Shown piece after piece: positions 1-9,014 of a stretch of DNA of 12,500 bases. The translations under genes were made by a program, and so were the position numbers. Numbering within the stretch: position 1 is the stretch's first letter; every line of letters begins with the position of its first letter. Under the pieces are notes generated by a model. That model was given only the letters and a program-made list of their open reading frames with translations. It was not told where the DNA came from and made no database searches. The DNA is from Trachelipus rathkii (taxonomy: Eukaryota; Arthropoda; Malacostraca; Isopoda; Trachelipodidae): contig JABUQX010057011.1 in assembly GCA_015478945.1 (NCBI GenBank), forward strand, positions 30,001-42,500, in the 5' to 3' direction.

Positions 1-181
1 TGCGCCAAAAATAGACAAACAACCAAAAAAAACAGCGTCATAGCATTGTGAATTAATAAACTATGGTCATAGCCTTACTAAGCCTAGCTTATACCGTAGT
101 ATAAATATGTATACTGTGCTAAAACAATACAGATACCATAGTATAAAAATATTTAGCAAAGCGAAATCGAATAACTAATAA

Positions 182-440
182 TTAAGGGCAGCTATTGTTT
201 AGACCCTTATCGCTTTTGTCATTTGTGCTTACGCTCGATAAGAAATGCTCACCCAGTTTTAGCACGAATTTTCCAGAGTTTGCCAAGAGACAATGTTTCA
301 GAAGTACAAGTTTTGAATGCTGGTCCTCGAATTTTTCAAGCAAAAAAGTAAAAGGCCTGGTTGCTAGCCCTGTCACCCTAGAACTGCGAAGAAAATCTTC
401 ATTTGGCCTGACTGCGCCAAATTCCAAATCCAAAATTTAA
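182..440. other. Short stretch open on both strands, unrecognised
   Basis: About 81 codons are free of stops on the plus strand (195-440) and about 83 on the minus strand (182-433). The base composition is less AT-rich than the surrounding DNA. I recognise no domain in either reading. The plus reading is rich in Ser, Phe and Lys with several Cys. The minus reading has leucine-rich patches such as FTFLLEKFEDQ. Openness on both strands suggests a fragment of a former coding sequence or repeat, or chance. It may be a piece of a transposon protein; I cannot assign one. Confidence 0.2.
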
Positions 441-614
441 TCAAAAGAACTAATTGTTAGTTTTTCTTGCTTCACATATGGCATTTTACAAAACTCTCAT
501 TATATTTCTTAATTTCACTTAAAGATGGATGGAAAATTTTGTTATTTCTCTACTTGAATTTTCAAAGTAGTAATTTTCGTTTCATTTATAATTTGGATTT
601 AATTTTCAAATGTT
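441..614. other. AT-rich DNA with no recognisable feature
   Basis: No gene or structured repeat is visible here. The 1-181 stretch before the open region is similar, apart from two imperfect copies of an ATACC(G/A)TAGTATAAA word at about 91 and 133. Confidence 0.5.
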
Positions 615-1055
615 AAAACATTACCATTGTCCCACTCCTCCATCAAAGTGACCGCCAGCATCATGAGTGTCGACTGAACATGTAACCGTTCTCTAACACG
701 CCTCCCTACATATCCCAAACATGTTCTATGTAATTGAAGTCTGGGCTTCCCGTAGGTACCGGCAGGATGTGAATTCATACCTCTTCAAAGTACAGGTGAA
801 CGACGGTGGCAGTGTGTAGCATGGCATTGTCATGGAGTAATTAAAAATTGTCACTAATGAAAATGGCAAAAGGCATTACATTCTGACCAATATTTTTTTA
901 CCATTTTGATGTTAAGGTTTCCTTGTTCAATATATAGCAACTCCGTGTACACTCCCAAAGCTATGACAGTCCGCACCATCACAGAGTCGCCTCCGAAAGG
1001 AATACATGGAAAAATGCTGCAAAGGGTAAAGAACTGGAGTTTCAGATACACTGTG
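615..1055 (-). pseudogene. Tc1-like transposase, catalytic C-terminal half, decayed
   Basis: Read on the minus strand, this is the C-terminal half of a Tc1/mariner-superfamily DDE transposase, the enzyme that cuts and pastes its own element. In order it shows FGGDSVMV and TELLYIEQGNLN (Tc1 beta-strand region), LHDNAMLHTA with the second catalytic Asp at 829-831, and SPDFNYIEHVWDM with the catalytic Glu at 724-726. The tail ends in GRRVRERLHVQSTL and LMEEWDNGN. The Asp and Glu are in the same frame, 35 codons apart, which gives the DD34E spacing known for Tc1. It is dead: there is a TGA at 775-777, another stop shortly before the Asp, and frame changes near 860 and just after the Glu. The first catalytic Asp and the DNA-binding domain are not recognisable upstream (1055-1190). 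Family assignment is strong; function is absent. Confidence 0.85.
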
Positions 1056-1189
1056 AATTGGTTGACCCAAAATCAACCAACCACTGGTTTCTGGGAGACA
1101 TCTTAAGCACTTCTTTTCTTGCTTCATGTCTTTCCATTCTTCAGGCACCATAACACAAATTAAGGCACTGGCATTGAATTTCCACACTC

Positions 1190-1747
1190 ATGTGACTAAT
1201 GAATCCATTGATGCTGAATGTGGACTACCTGTGTTTTTCCGATAATTATAAACATATTGCAAACTAATCGTATAATTGCCTAATTGTGTACAAAGAGTAA
1301 ATTTTAAGGGATGAGTTAATTTAGATCTAGTTTATACTTACATAGGACCTGTTGTATTATAGGATCTGGCCAGTTTTGACTTTAAAAAAAAAAAAATTTT
1401 TTTTTGGTAGATCGTTAATAATAAAAAATCATATATATTAATTTGTGATGGTAAGTGAATGCATGGCACACGAACATTTGTCTGAGTCGGTCCCCCGAGC
1501 CGTGATTGTGGGTGATATAGTGAAATATAGCTTACGTAACAAAATTAAATAAAGCTTATAGAAATTTTAAAAAATGAAGCATTCGACTGTAAATAGGCTT
1601 TAAATATAAAATTTGACACGTTCATAGCTTTTTTCAGGTTCATTTTCTTTAAAAGCAAATTACATTTTTGTTCACTACGAGCCATTTCCAACATTTCACA
1701 TGTTACATTAAAATCGGTGAAAATCGATATTTTTCACTACAGTCGAT
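1190..1747. other. Intergenic AT-rich DNA, no gene seen
   Basis: No open frame with recognisable content. The stretch holds an A13/T9 run at about 1384-1405 and a short GC-richer patch near 1480-1515. It may include flanks or non-coding remains of the neighbouring Tc1 copy, but no terminal inverted repeat could be placed. Confidence 0.4.
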
Positions 1748-1840
1748 AATATATACTTATATATATAGATATATATATATTAATATAATATAGTATATAT
1801 ATATATTATATATTATTATATATATATATATTATATATAG

Positions 1841-1872
<32 letters not shown>

Positions 1873-1874
1873 AT
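1748..1874. repeat. (AT)n microsatellite, imperfect
   Basis: About 125 bases of alternating A and T, interrupted by single-base phase shifts (TATTAT, TAGATA). One of many such blocks in the window. Confidence 0.95.
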
Positions 1875-1947
1875 TCCCCTCACCAGGAACTGAATTAATA
1901 ATCCTTGGAAATGTTTTTTTTTCGAATGGTCTGAATTCATTATAGCC

Positions 1948-2121
1948 AAGCTTGCAACAAGTTTGCTGCAAGTTTTCTTTATCAAGTTTGCCACTGCAAT
2001 TTTTAATCAAAGTTCATCAAACTTAAAATCAATTTGAAAACTTGCTACAAATTTGATACAAGTTCATTCTAGCAAGTTTGTCCACGCAATTTAAAATCAA
2101 AGTTAATCAAACTTGATTCAA
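1948..2121. repeat. 90-bp degenerate tandem repeat, about 1.9 copies
   Basis: The word CAAGTTTGCCACTGCAATTT starting at 1983 recurs as CAAGTTTGTCCACGCAATTT at 2073, a 90-bp period. The following AATCAAAGTT(C/A)ATCAAACTT block is shared. The preceding CTTGCAACAAGTTTGCTGCA (about 1953) matches CTTGCTACAAATTTGATACA (about 2041). The unit is itself built from short AAGTTTG/CAAACTT words in both orientations. It may be a minisatellite or the internal repeat of a transposon. No coding content was seen. Confidence 0.8.
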
Positions 2122-2129
2122 ATGTACAT

Positions 2130-2480
2130 GCTGTCTGGGTCGCTTCCATTCTTGATCATTTCACCAATAATTCCATCTATACCTGTAGATTTACCATTCT
2201 TCAACTTTCTCCACTCTATCTATTACCTCCTCCCCAAAATATTTATTTCTTCTTACACTATTAAACCCCCACACATATCTACTATCACCGCTTCATTACT
2301 GTCAATTTGAGCAGATTTTTGAAGTTTACCCTCCACACACACTCCTCGCATCCATTCATCAGTCACGAAATTACCATACCTATTCATAATTATATGAAGA
2401 TTCCTCTTTCTTTCTCAACCTTTCGTCCTTGCTTCCAGAAGAGCTTCCTATTCCCTTGTAAATTCCCGTTGATCCTCCTT
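2130..2480 (-). pseudogene. LINE-type reverse transcriptase fragment, decayed
   Basis: On the minus strand this is the linker between the endonuclease and reverse-transcriptase domains, plus the start of reverse transcriptase, of a non-LTR retrotransposon. From its 5' end (about 2480) it reads NRKLFWKQGRKVEKERG, then after a frame change NRYGNFVTDEWMRGVC. After further damage it ends with LKNGKSTGIDGIIGEM at about 2160-2210. The pattern NRKLFWK / G..(V/L)TDE / KNGK..GIDGI is typical of animal LINE polymerases; the clade cannot be set from this much. Both ends are truncated: one meets a Tc1 fragment near 2480, the other stops near 2130 next to the 90-bp repeat. The catalytic YADD box is absent. 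It is inactive. Confidence 0.75.
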
Positions 2481-2740
2481 CCAAACTGTGGCGCTCTCGT
2501 AATGCACGCAGACGTATAAATCGGTCTTCCACGGGTGTCGTGGCCCTGGGCCTACCTTGTCCTCGCCGGCGATCATGTGTCAGGGTTTCCTGGTACCGTT
2601 GGACCACAGGTGCAATAGTTGTGTGCGCTACACCGAACCGTCGACCAAGTGCCTGGTACCCGTGTCCTTCGGCGTGGAGTGTTGTTATCTGTTTCACGCA
2701 CTGATCTCCTTGACAGTTGACGCACTTAATCCTCTTTCAA
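2480..2740 (-). pseudogene. Tc1-like transposase, N-terminal DNA-binding region, truncated
   Basis: The minus-strand frame begins just after a stop near 2737 and runs through the bipartite helix-turn-helix DNA-binding region of a Tc1-like transposase. The first helix-turn-helix reads KQITTLHAEGHGYQALGRRF, followed by GVAHTTIAPVVQRY. Then comes the GRPR AT-hook-like linker in GQGRPRATTPVEDRF, and RLRALRERH of the second domain. No ATG lies between the upstream stop and the domain, so the true start is missing or mutated. The open frame continues past 2480 only by running into the LINE fragment, so the apparent 105-residue protein is a chance fusion. It has the same orientation as the Tc1 catalytic fragment at 615-1055 but is much less decayed, so they are probably different copies. 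Confidence 0.85.
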
Positions 2741-2950
2741 TGGTTTATCGGAGTCGCTTCGTAAGGTGATGATCCCTCGCTCGATTATACCCCCGTGTAC
2801 ATAACCTACAGCCCTTCCCAGGTGGTTTATGTTTTCCTTAAATTTTATCCGCGGTGACGCCCCAATACTGCAGCGAAATTTTCTTGCGGGGAGGTTTACA
2901 TACGTTAAACTGCATGCTGTCGTCTGTGTTTTGGTGTGGGGTTTCATGGG

Positions 2951-2958
2951 GTTAGGGG
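2951..2958. repeat. Left 8-bp target-site duplication, GTTAGGGG
   Basis: GTTAGGGG directly precedes the left end TAGGAACCGACCGGGG. The identical 8-mer follows the right end at 5431-5438. An 8-bp duplication is the hallmark of hAT-superfamily insertion. Confidence 0.8.
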
Positions 2959-3451
2959 TAGGAACCGACCGGGGCCCCGGCCCGGCCCCGGCCAACCCGC
3001 CATTTTTTTAACGACCCCCGCCCCGGCCCGGCCCCGCCAAAAATCCAGGAAGAAACCGGGGTTTTCAACCCGGGGGTTACAACTGTAAATTTACACTAAA
3101 TAATAGAGGGGTTAAATCAAACAAATAAATAAAAAATTTATTTTAATTCCATTACTACGCTTTGTATAAATTTGATGCCAACTATATATAAACATACCTC
3201 AATATAATAACTTTTTTAATTGGTATATACTTGATTTCCAAGATTAAAATTTTAGGCCAATTATAGATTTTTTCCGAGTTTTTAACACAAAAATATTCGA
3301 AATTTGATATATAAACGAATTCGGAAAAGGAAATAAATATAAATGTTAAAATATTAATGTATTTATTTTTTATTAAAAAATATCTTCAGAAAAATTAAAT
3401 ATTCCGAGAATCTCTTTCGAAAATTTTTATTTTAATTAAATAAGATAATAA

Positions 3452-3489
3452 TTATATATATATATAGTATATATAATATATATAGTTAT

Positions 3490-3527
<38 letters not shown>

Positions 3528-3589
3528 TATTAGATATATTATATATATACTATATATATATATATATAATATATATATATATATATTAT

Positions 3590-3634
<45 letters not shown>
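3452..3634. repeat. (AT)n microsatellite, left arm of the hAT-like element
   Basis: About 180 bases of imperfect alternating A and T. It directly abuts the left side of the inner fold-back unit. Confidence 0.95.
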
Positions 3635-3636
<2 letters not shown>

Positions 3637-3639
3637 ATA

Positions 3640-4950
3640 CTTTAAGAGGAGGCCCTTGATCTTCATTTTATTAATAAATGTACACAAATTAAAAAAATTG
3701 TTAAAGACACTTTTTTTTGTTAATGAAATAAATTTTTAAAAAGGAAGCTAATTTTCGTCCGACACGCGATACCTCTTGTCAGGCTAACAGGACTGATTTC
3801 TTTCTTGATCCTTCATCAGTTCAGTGTGTTCCAGTTGGCTCTGCTATTTTCTTTCAATGTTCCGAACAACTCTATCCCCTTCGCTCGATCCGTTTAGATC
3901 ACATGGAATAACAATTTACTTGCATTTGACTATATTACAGAACAACAACATTGCCCGACCAAACTATACTACATTGGCTATGTCTAATCGTTCCTAAACT
4001 ACAAAATTAGTGTTTTGTCATCTTTCTTATTTCTCTCCGTGCTTTTCGTTATATGCTGCTCCCCCTCTTTCTAGGCACAAGAAACTAAATAATCCACAAG
4101 ACTTTCAAATCACTTTACTTCCTGAGTTTTCATCACAAAAGCATTTAACAAAGCAAAAAAGAGGTACTATAGCAACTCTTTCCCCCCGAAAAATAGCAAC
4201 ACCTCCTTTTTTACCAATTCCTCAATTACCATTATATTCGTTAAATCAAATATTACCAAAAAATATTACCCTCATTCCATCAATAACATCACCTTAAAAA
4301 ACATTCTCAAAACCCCAAACGAAAAGAAAATCTCCCCCCAAAGCTGTATATATATCACATCCCTGCAATACTTGCAATATAACATATATAGGTTAAACCA
4401 TAGATTTGCAAAGAAGAAAAAATCAACATACAAATGAACTGCACAAGGACAGCATAAATTCACTTTAACAAGTCATAGGCGTAACACAGTGCCACTCTTA
4501 TCAAAATAATCAACAATATAAAGATAATCAGAAATATCAATCACACGAACCATCGCAAAATCATGTGAATCCTTTTGCCATTTAGAATAAGTAACAATAC
4601 AAATAAGCATCCCGAGTGAAGTTAAGATACGATTTATACAGAGGATGAATATCTGAAACATCAAAATTATTTCACCAACACTATGAAGAAAATAGCAGAC
4701 CAACTTAAACACACACTTGAAGACGAATGAAGATCAAGAAAGAAATCCAGTCCCTTAGCCTTAAGAGGTCTCGCGTGCCGGGACGAAAGCTAGCTCTCCT
4801 TTTTTAAAAATTTATTTATTTAAAAAAAAGTGTCTTTAACAATGTTTTTTAATTTGTATACATTTAGTAATAAAATGAAGTGACAGTAAAGGCATACATA
4901 ACTAAAAAAGAATCAAGGGCTTCCTCTCTAAGTAAAATATTCACTACGAC
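3640..4950. mobile_element. Inner fold-back unit between two (AT)n tracts
   Basis: The left arm (about 3645-3875) and right arm (about 4650-4940) are inverted copies of each other. The left arm has GGCCCTTGAT, TTCATTTTATTA, TTGTTAAAGACACTTTTTTT, TTTCGTCC, ACCTCTT, GATTTCTTTCTTGATC and CTGCTATTTTCTT in that order. The reverse complement of the right arm carries the same words in the same order, with one extra stretch of about 32 bases. Both outer sides are (AT)n. It is either the core of the surrounding hAT-like element or a separate element that inserted into an (AT)n tract. No clear target duplication can be read within the AT repeats. Confidence 0.7.
3880..4648. other. Loop of the inner fold-back unit, no recognised gene
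   Basis: This central, mostly non-palindromic stretch holds short open frames on both strands. The largest are 95 codons at 4010-4297 (plus), 63 codons at 4272-4463 (minus) and 79 codons at 4473-4712 (minus). None shows a motif I recognise; the plus one is low-complexity, rich in Pro, Leu and Ser. They are probably chance frames in AT-rich DNA. A decayed passenger sequence cannot be excluded. Confidence 0.4.
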
Positions 4951-4965
4951 AAAGTGTAGTTTCTT

Positions 4966-5020
4966 AATATTATATATTTATATATCATATATATATATAC
5001 TAATTATATATATATATATA

Positions 5021-5057
<37 letters not shown>

Positions 5058-5091
5058 ATCTATATATATATATATATTATATATTATATAT

Positions 5092-5141
<50 letters not shown>

Positions 5142-5148
5142 ATATAAT
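4966..5148. repeat. (AT)n microsatellite, right arm of the hAT-like element
   Basis: About 180 bases of imperfect alternating A and T, mirroring the tract at 3452-3634 on the other side of the inner fold-back unit. Confidence 0.95.
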
Positions 5149-5430
5149 TTATTTTTTTTTAAAAAATCTAATTATTTTTTCAAAAAATTTCTTTCGGAAA
5201 TATTTATTTAATTGAATTAAATAAAAATGTATTCCCTTTTTATAATTATAAAATTCTTAATTAATTGAACTTTATTATATTTAATTTTAACCCAACGTTT
5301 CAAGACCTTCAGTGTTTTAGACTTACATTTCTAATTTTAGCTAACCCCGGCCCCGCGCGCCCGGCTAAATTAGAGCCAACCCCGCCCCGGCCCCGGCCCC
5401 GGCAAAATTCTCCGCCCCGGTCGGTCCCTA

Positions 5431-5438
5431 GTTAGGGG
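5431..5438. repeat. Right 8-bp target-site duplication, GTTAGGGG
   Basis: Identical to 2951-2958 and directly adjacent to the right terminus CGGTCCCTA. Confidence 0.8.
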
Positions 5439-5496
5439 CCTTACCCGTTCCTTCGAGTGATAATTATCCTAGTGGTGCGTTATTTTTTGACGAGTG

Positions 5497-5542
5497 ATAT
5501 ATATATATATATATATATATTATATTATATAATAATATATAA
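5497..5542. repeat. (AT)n microsatellite
   Basis: Short alternating A/T tract between the two hAT-like units. The 165 bases after it (5543-5708) show no recognisable feature beyond a loosely repeated GCATCCG / ACATCCG word. Confidence 0.9.
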
Positions 5543-5708
5543 TCTCCAAATATACATTATCTAGTTGGTAAGTGATACTATAAGATATATATAGGGAGAA
5601 ATGAGTGAAAATTATCCAAATTTAAAGCATAGGTAAGCATTAAACTATCTGGCATCCGCGGATTGTGAAAAATTAGAACATCTGCGATCATTAAATATTT
5701 GACATCCG

Positions 5709-5744
5709 ATATACTATATATATATATATAATATAATATATAAT

Positions 5745-5775
<31 letters not shown>

Positions 5776-5881
5776 TATATATATATTAATTAATATATAT
5801 TAATTATATATATAATATTTTATATATATATACTATATATATAATATATATATATATATAATTATAATAATATATATATAT
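5709..5881. repeat. (AT)n tract flanking the second hAT-like unit on the left
   Basis: About 170 bases of imperfect alternating A and T running directly into the TTAGGGATGTACC terminus. Confidence 0.95.
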
Positions 5882-6169
5882 TAGGGATGTACCGAAACCA
5901 GGTTCCGGCCGGAACCTCGATTTTTTAGAAGTTCCGGTTCCGGCGGAACTAACCAGGAACTTTCTCACTTTTTCAAATGTCCTTTCTTTACAAAAATTCA
6001 GTAATTGATTTTATCATTTACCTCAGTTATGATTTTGCATAAAAATAATATAGAAATTGATATATGTGAACAAATATCATAAATAAAATGACCTCGACTC
6101 TATAGTTTCGAAACTTAATATATGAAAATATTTCAACACTTGCCAAACAACGGAATAGCAGTTACAGTT

Positions 6170-6170
<1 letters not shown>

Positions 6171-6214
<44 letters not shown>
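6171..6214. repeat. Poly-T tract of 44 bases
   Basis: Uninterrupted T run, followed by shorter T runs to about 6250. Read on the minus strand it would be a poly-A tail, but no retrotransposon 3' end is recognisable next to it. Confidence 0.95.
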
Positions 6215-6215
<1 letters not shown>

Positions 6216-6250
6216 AAGATTTTGTAAATTTTTTTTTTAATTTTTTTTAG

Positions 6251-6700
6251 ACACAAATTGCTTTTTAATTTTATTATTTTTATAAACATTAGTAAAAGTA
6301 ATCCTAATTATTACCTAACTAATAATAAGTTTAGTACATATAATTATATTAGTTTAATTAATATTTACATATATAGTATACTGTAATATCGAGTACTCTA
6401 ATTTTATTTTATTTCTTCATTAAAATGACTTGAAAACTACATTGATGAATTTACTTATTATATAGATGAAATATACTTATCATTAATTAGGTGATAGCTA
6501 CGATTAATTATTAATTTATAAAAAAAAATTGCCTAAAAAAATAAAAAAAAATAAAAAAAAAAAAGTCATGATTTTTTTTATAAAAAAAAATCACGTAAAA
6601 AAATCAGTTGAATTAAATCATTTGATTTCTTTTGTGCCAACCCTGCTATAGAATCTAGACCTGGGGATAAATAAAATTTGTACAGGCGTATTATTTATTT
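6251..6700. other. AT-rich DNA with A-runs and a small hairpin, no gene
   Basis: No coding or element signature. A-rich runs occur at 6521-6564. A short perfect palindrome of the type TGATTTTTTT...AAAAAAATCA sits at about 6569-6593 and could form a hairpin; given the composition this may be chance. Confidence 0.5.
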
Positions 6701-6701
6701 T

Positions 6702-7111
<410 letters not shown>

Positions 7112-8316
7112 ATTAACTGGATGATGTCTTTCATCCATCTGAAATACAGTCGGATGGTCCGTCATTGTTTACCCAGGGTGAACTGAACGATCTTGTATGA
7201 GAATTGTATTTGCCGAAGTTGTCCTCTGAGCTGTTGGCTTCGAGGTTGCATGAAAAATGACTACTGGACCATGGCACAAGAGTAACATTTTATCTTAACA
7301 GAGAAGCCAGAGCTGCGGAGGTTCTTCCAGTCAGATGGTAACCTTGTGTTATTGCAGTGAAGTTGCAGCCCTACTACTCGCTATGGGACTCCCAGCATAA
7401 CGATGTACGCTGAGTGCGACCTGTTTATTGAGCACTTCAACGAGCAGTTTTAAAGTGTGGTGTTGTTACACAACGGGCAGCATATATGCTTTCGGTTCCA
7501 CGTAGGGTACTCGGTACGGATGAGAGAGGAGTATGCAAATATCAGACAGTTTTGGAGAGGCAAATATCAGGTATAACTGGATGGTTAATTCTGCGTCAAC
7601 CCTCAAAATGGTAAACATTATGCTCTCGGTCAGCAAGCAGGTTTCACAAAATATCCCTGCTTCCTGGTGCTATTGGGACAGCCGGGCGACAAAGGATCAC
7701 TGGACCACAAGAGAATGGCCACCGAGGGAACTTGACGCCAAGGTGACAGGGAACATCGTACTTGAACTCAGCTTGTACAGAAGAACATCATCATCTTTAT
7801 TTTCCACTACAACACATAAAACTTGGTTTGATTAAACAATTTGAAGGCCCTGGAACATGATGGTGAATGCTTCCGCTATATATGCTTAACGTTTCCTGGT
7901 CTGAGTGAACGAGAAGAGAAAAGCTGCGGATATTTGATGGCCCACAAATAAGGACACTCCTCCGTGATGCTTGCCTTTGCTACAACAATGACTGTGTTAA
8001 AGGCAAGAGCGTGGAATGCTTTTTTCAGCAATTTGTAGTACATAAATTGTTCTGGGGAACAGGAAAAGCCGAGAACCCATAAATATTGTAAGCAGGAACT
8101 ACTAGAACAGTTTTTTCATTCTCCATGGATGTAGAATGGTTAAAGTTGCACTACTTACATTCTAACTAAGCAAATTTCCGGTAACCTAGGTGATGTTAGT
8201 GATGAGCAGGGTGAACGCTTCCATCAAGATTTAAAGTTCATGGAAGGACGTTACCAGGGCAAGTGGGATATCAATATGATGGCCGACTATTGTTGGAGCT
8301 TGATGAGGGATATTCC
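7112..8316 (+). pseudogene. Decayed member of a multicopy invertebrate protein family, possibly a transposase
   Basis: Plus-strand translation, with several frame changes and stops, gives ordered blocks. They are LDDVFHPSEIQSDGPSLFTQGELNDLV, split here as LDDVFHPSEIQ and LFTQGELNDLV; LPKLSSELLASRLHEK; ELRRFFQSDGNLV; LFIEHFNEQF then SVVLLHNGQ; LGQQAGFTKYPCFL with CYWDSRA and HWTTREWPPREL (about 7640-7730); and FRYICLTFPGLSE with FDGPQIRTLLRD. They end in GDVSDEQGERFHQDL and RYQGKWDINMMADYCWSL (about 8189-8313). From memory, these blocks match a family of uncharacterised proteins present in many copies in invertebrate genomes. The acidic residues in the LFI(D/E), GDLK-like and DEQGERFHQD blocks, and the Cys-containing insert, suggest an RNase H-fold DDE enzyme. 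That reading is inference. In-frame stops (for example after NDLV and HEK) show it is dead. It is less AT-rich than the surroundings. Confidence 0.65.
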
Positions 8317-8617
8317 AGACGCTATATGTACTATTTCTTGTATTTTCTCTTGAATTTTCATAATCTCATTCAACTTGATTCCTTCCCAATTTTCTTCTAA
8401 TTGAGCCGGAGTGTACTCTTCTTCTTCTTTCATAGTTGTATTGTATATTCTGAACACTTTCTGTCTGGGTGAAAAACCACCAGTTGAAATTATCCCATTT
8501 CTAGCATTTACTATCCAATAGAGAGCCCATTTCTTTCCTCCAGTTTTTTCTTCTTTTACTTTTCTTAGGCTTTCTTTTAGAATTCCTACCATTCTCTCAC
8601 ATTTGCCATTGCTCCAT
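8317..8617 (-). pseudogene. LTR-retrotransposon integrase fragment (C-terminal part of catalytic core)
   Basis: The minus-strand reading starts right at the edge of an (AT)n tract with SNGKCERMVGILKESLRK. This is the integrase block holding the third catalytic acidic residue (the Glu of CER). It continues with KKWALYWIVNARNGI and STGGFSPRQKVF, the typical stretch after the core, then a charged tail, EEEEYTPAQLEENWEG and IMKIQEKIQEIV. The frame stays open to 8287, but the last residues come from antisense of the neighbouring decayed gene, so the true junction is near 8317. Integrases insert the DNA copy of a retroelement into the genome; this piece lacks the zinc-binding domain and the first two catalytic residues. 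Ty3/Gypsy affiliation is likely but unproven. No LTRs were found, so it is a stranded fragment. Confidence 0.75.
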
Positions 8618-8638
8618 ATATATATATATATATATAAT
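8616..8638. repeat. Short (AT)n tract at the integrase fragment's edge
   Basis: Twenty-three bases of AT repeat that break the integrase reading frame. The following 8639-8832 shows no recognisable feature. Confidence 0.85.
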
Positions 8639-8837
8639 ACGATTATTGGTGCAGACCCTCTTGAAAACTGTAAAAAATCTACAATTTTACAAAATCTGTG
8701 TTACACAAATAATCTCAAAATGCGATGTGATACGCAAAAACCGATCACATTTTTGAAATCAGCACATCAAATATATCAATAATCAATTGCGAAACCCCGT
8801 CCAAGAAATTTCATGTTTACCAGGTGTTGTTGTTATT

Positions 8838-8838
8838 A

Positions 8839-8881
<43 letters not shown>

Positions 8882-8888
8882 TATTATT
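8838..8888. repeat. (ATT)n microsatellite
   Basis: About 50 bases of ATT repeat with one interruption near the end. Confidence 0.95.
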
Positions 8889-9014
8889 GATTCTAATTAT
8901 TATGTGTAATCTATTATTTAATATTAAGTTGAAATTACTACAAAAACAAAATATTAAACTAAACTGTTTTAACGCAAAAATTTTAAAAATTTAAAACAAG
9001 ATTCCATAATTATC

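Larger units (their letters stand above)
2959..5430. mobile_element. Non-autonomous hAT-like element with GC-rich ends
   Basis: The left end TAGGAACCGACCGGGG (2959-2974) is the inverted match, 15 of 16, of the right end CCCCGGTCGGTCCCTA (5415-5430). Perfect 8-bp direct repeats GTTAGGGG lie immediately outside both ends. TAGGG-type termini plus an 8-bp duplication fit the hAT superfamily. The subterminal DNA is packed with CCCCGGCC-type words on both sides (to about 3070 and from about 5345), which could be transposase-binding repeats. Inside are AT-rich arms with distant inverted similarity, two (AT)n tracts and an inner fold-back unit. No transposase motif was found in its 2472 bp, so it would depend on an enzyme supplied by a related element. 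Confidence 0.75.

Noticed and set aside
615..2740. The two Tc1 fragments as one interrupted gene
   Set aside because: They share orientation and order, but the catalytic part is far more decayed than the DNA-binding part, and the middle of the protein is missing. Separate copies are more likely.
2726..3011. Open frames on both strands around 2726-3011
   Set aside because: They cross the hAT-like element's border and its GC-rich end, and contain no recognisable domain.
3455..5150. Replication origin or matrix-attachment function for the AT-rich arms
   Set aside because: AT richness is general in this window and there is no specific supporting motif.
6077..6289. Lys-rich open frame across the poly-T tract
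   Set aside because: Its body is the 44-base T run read on the minus strand; it is low complexity with no domain.
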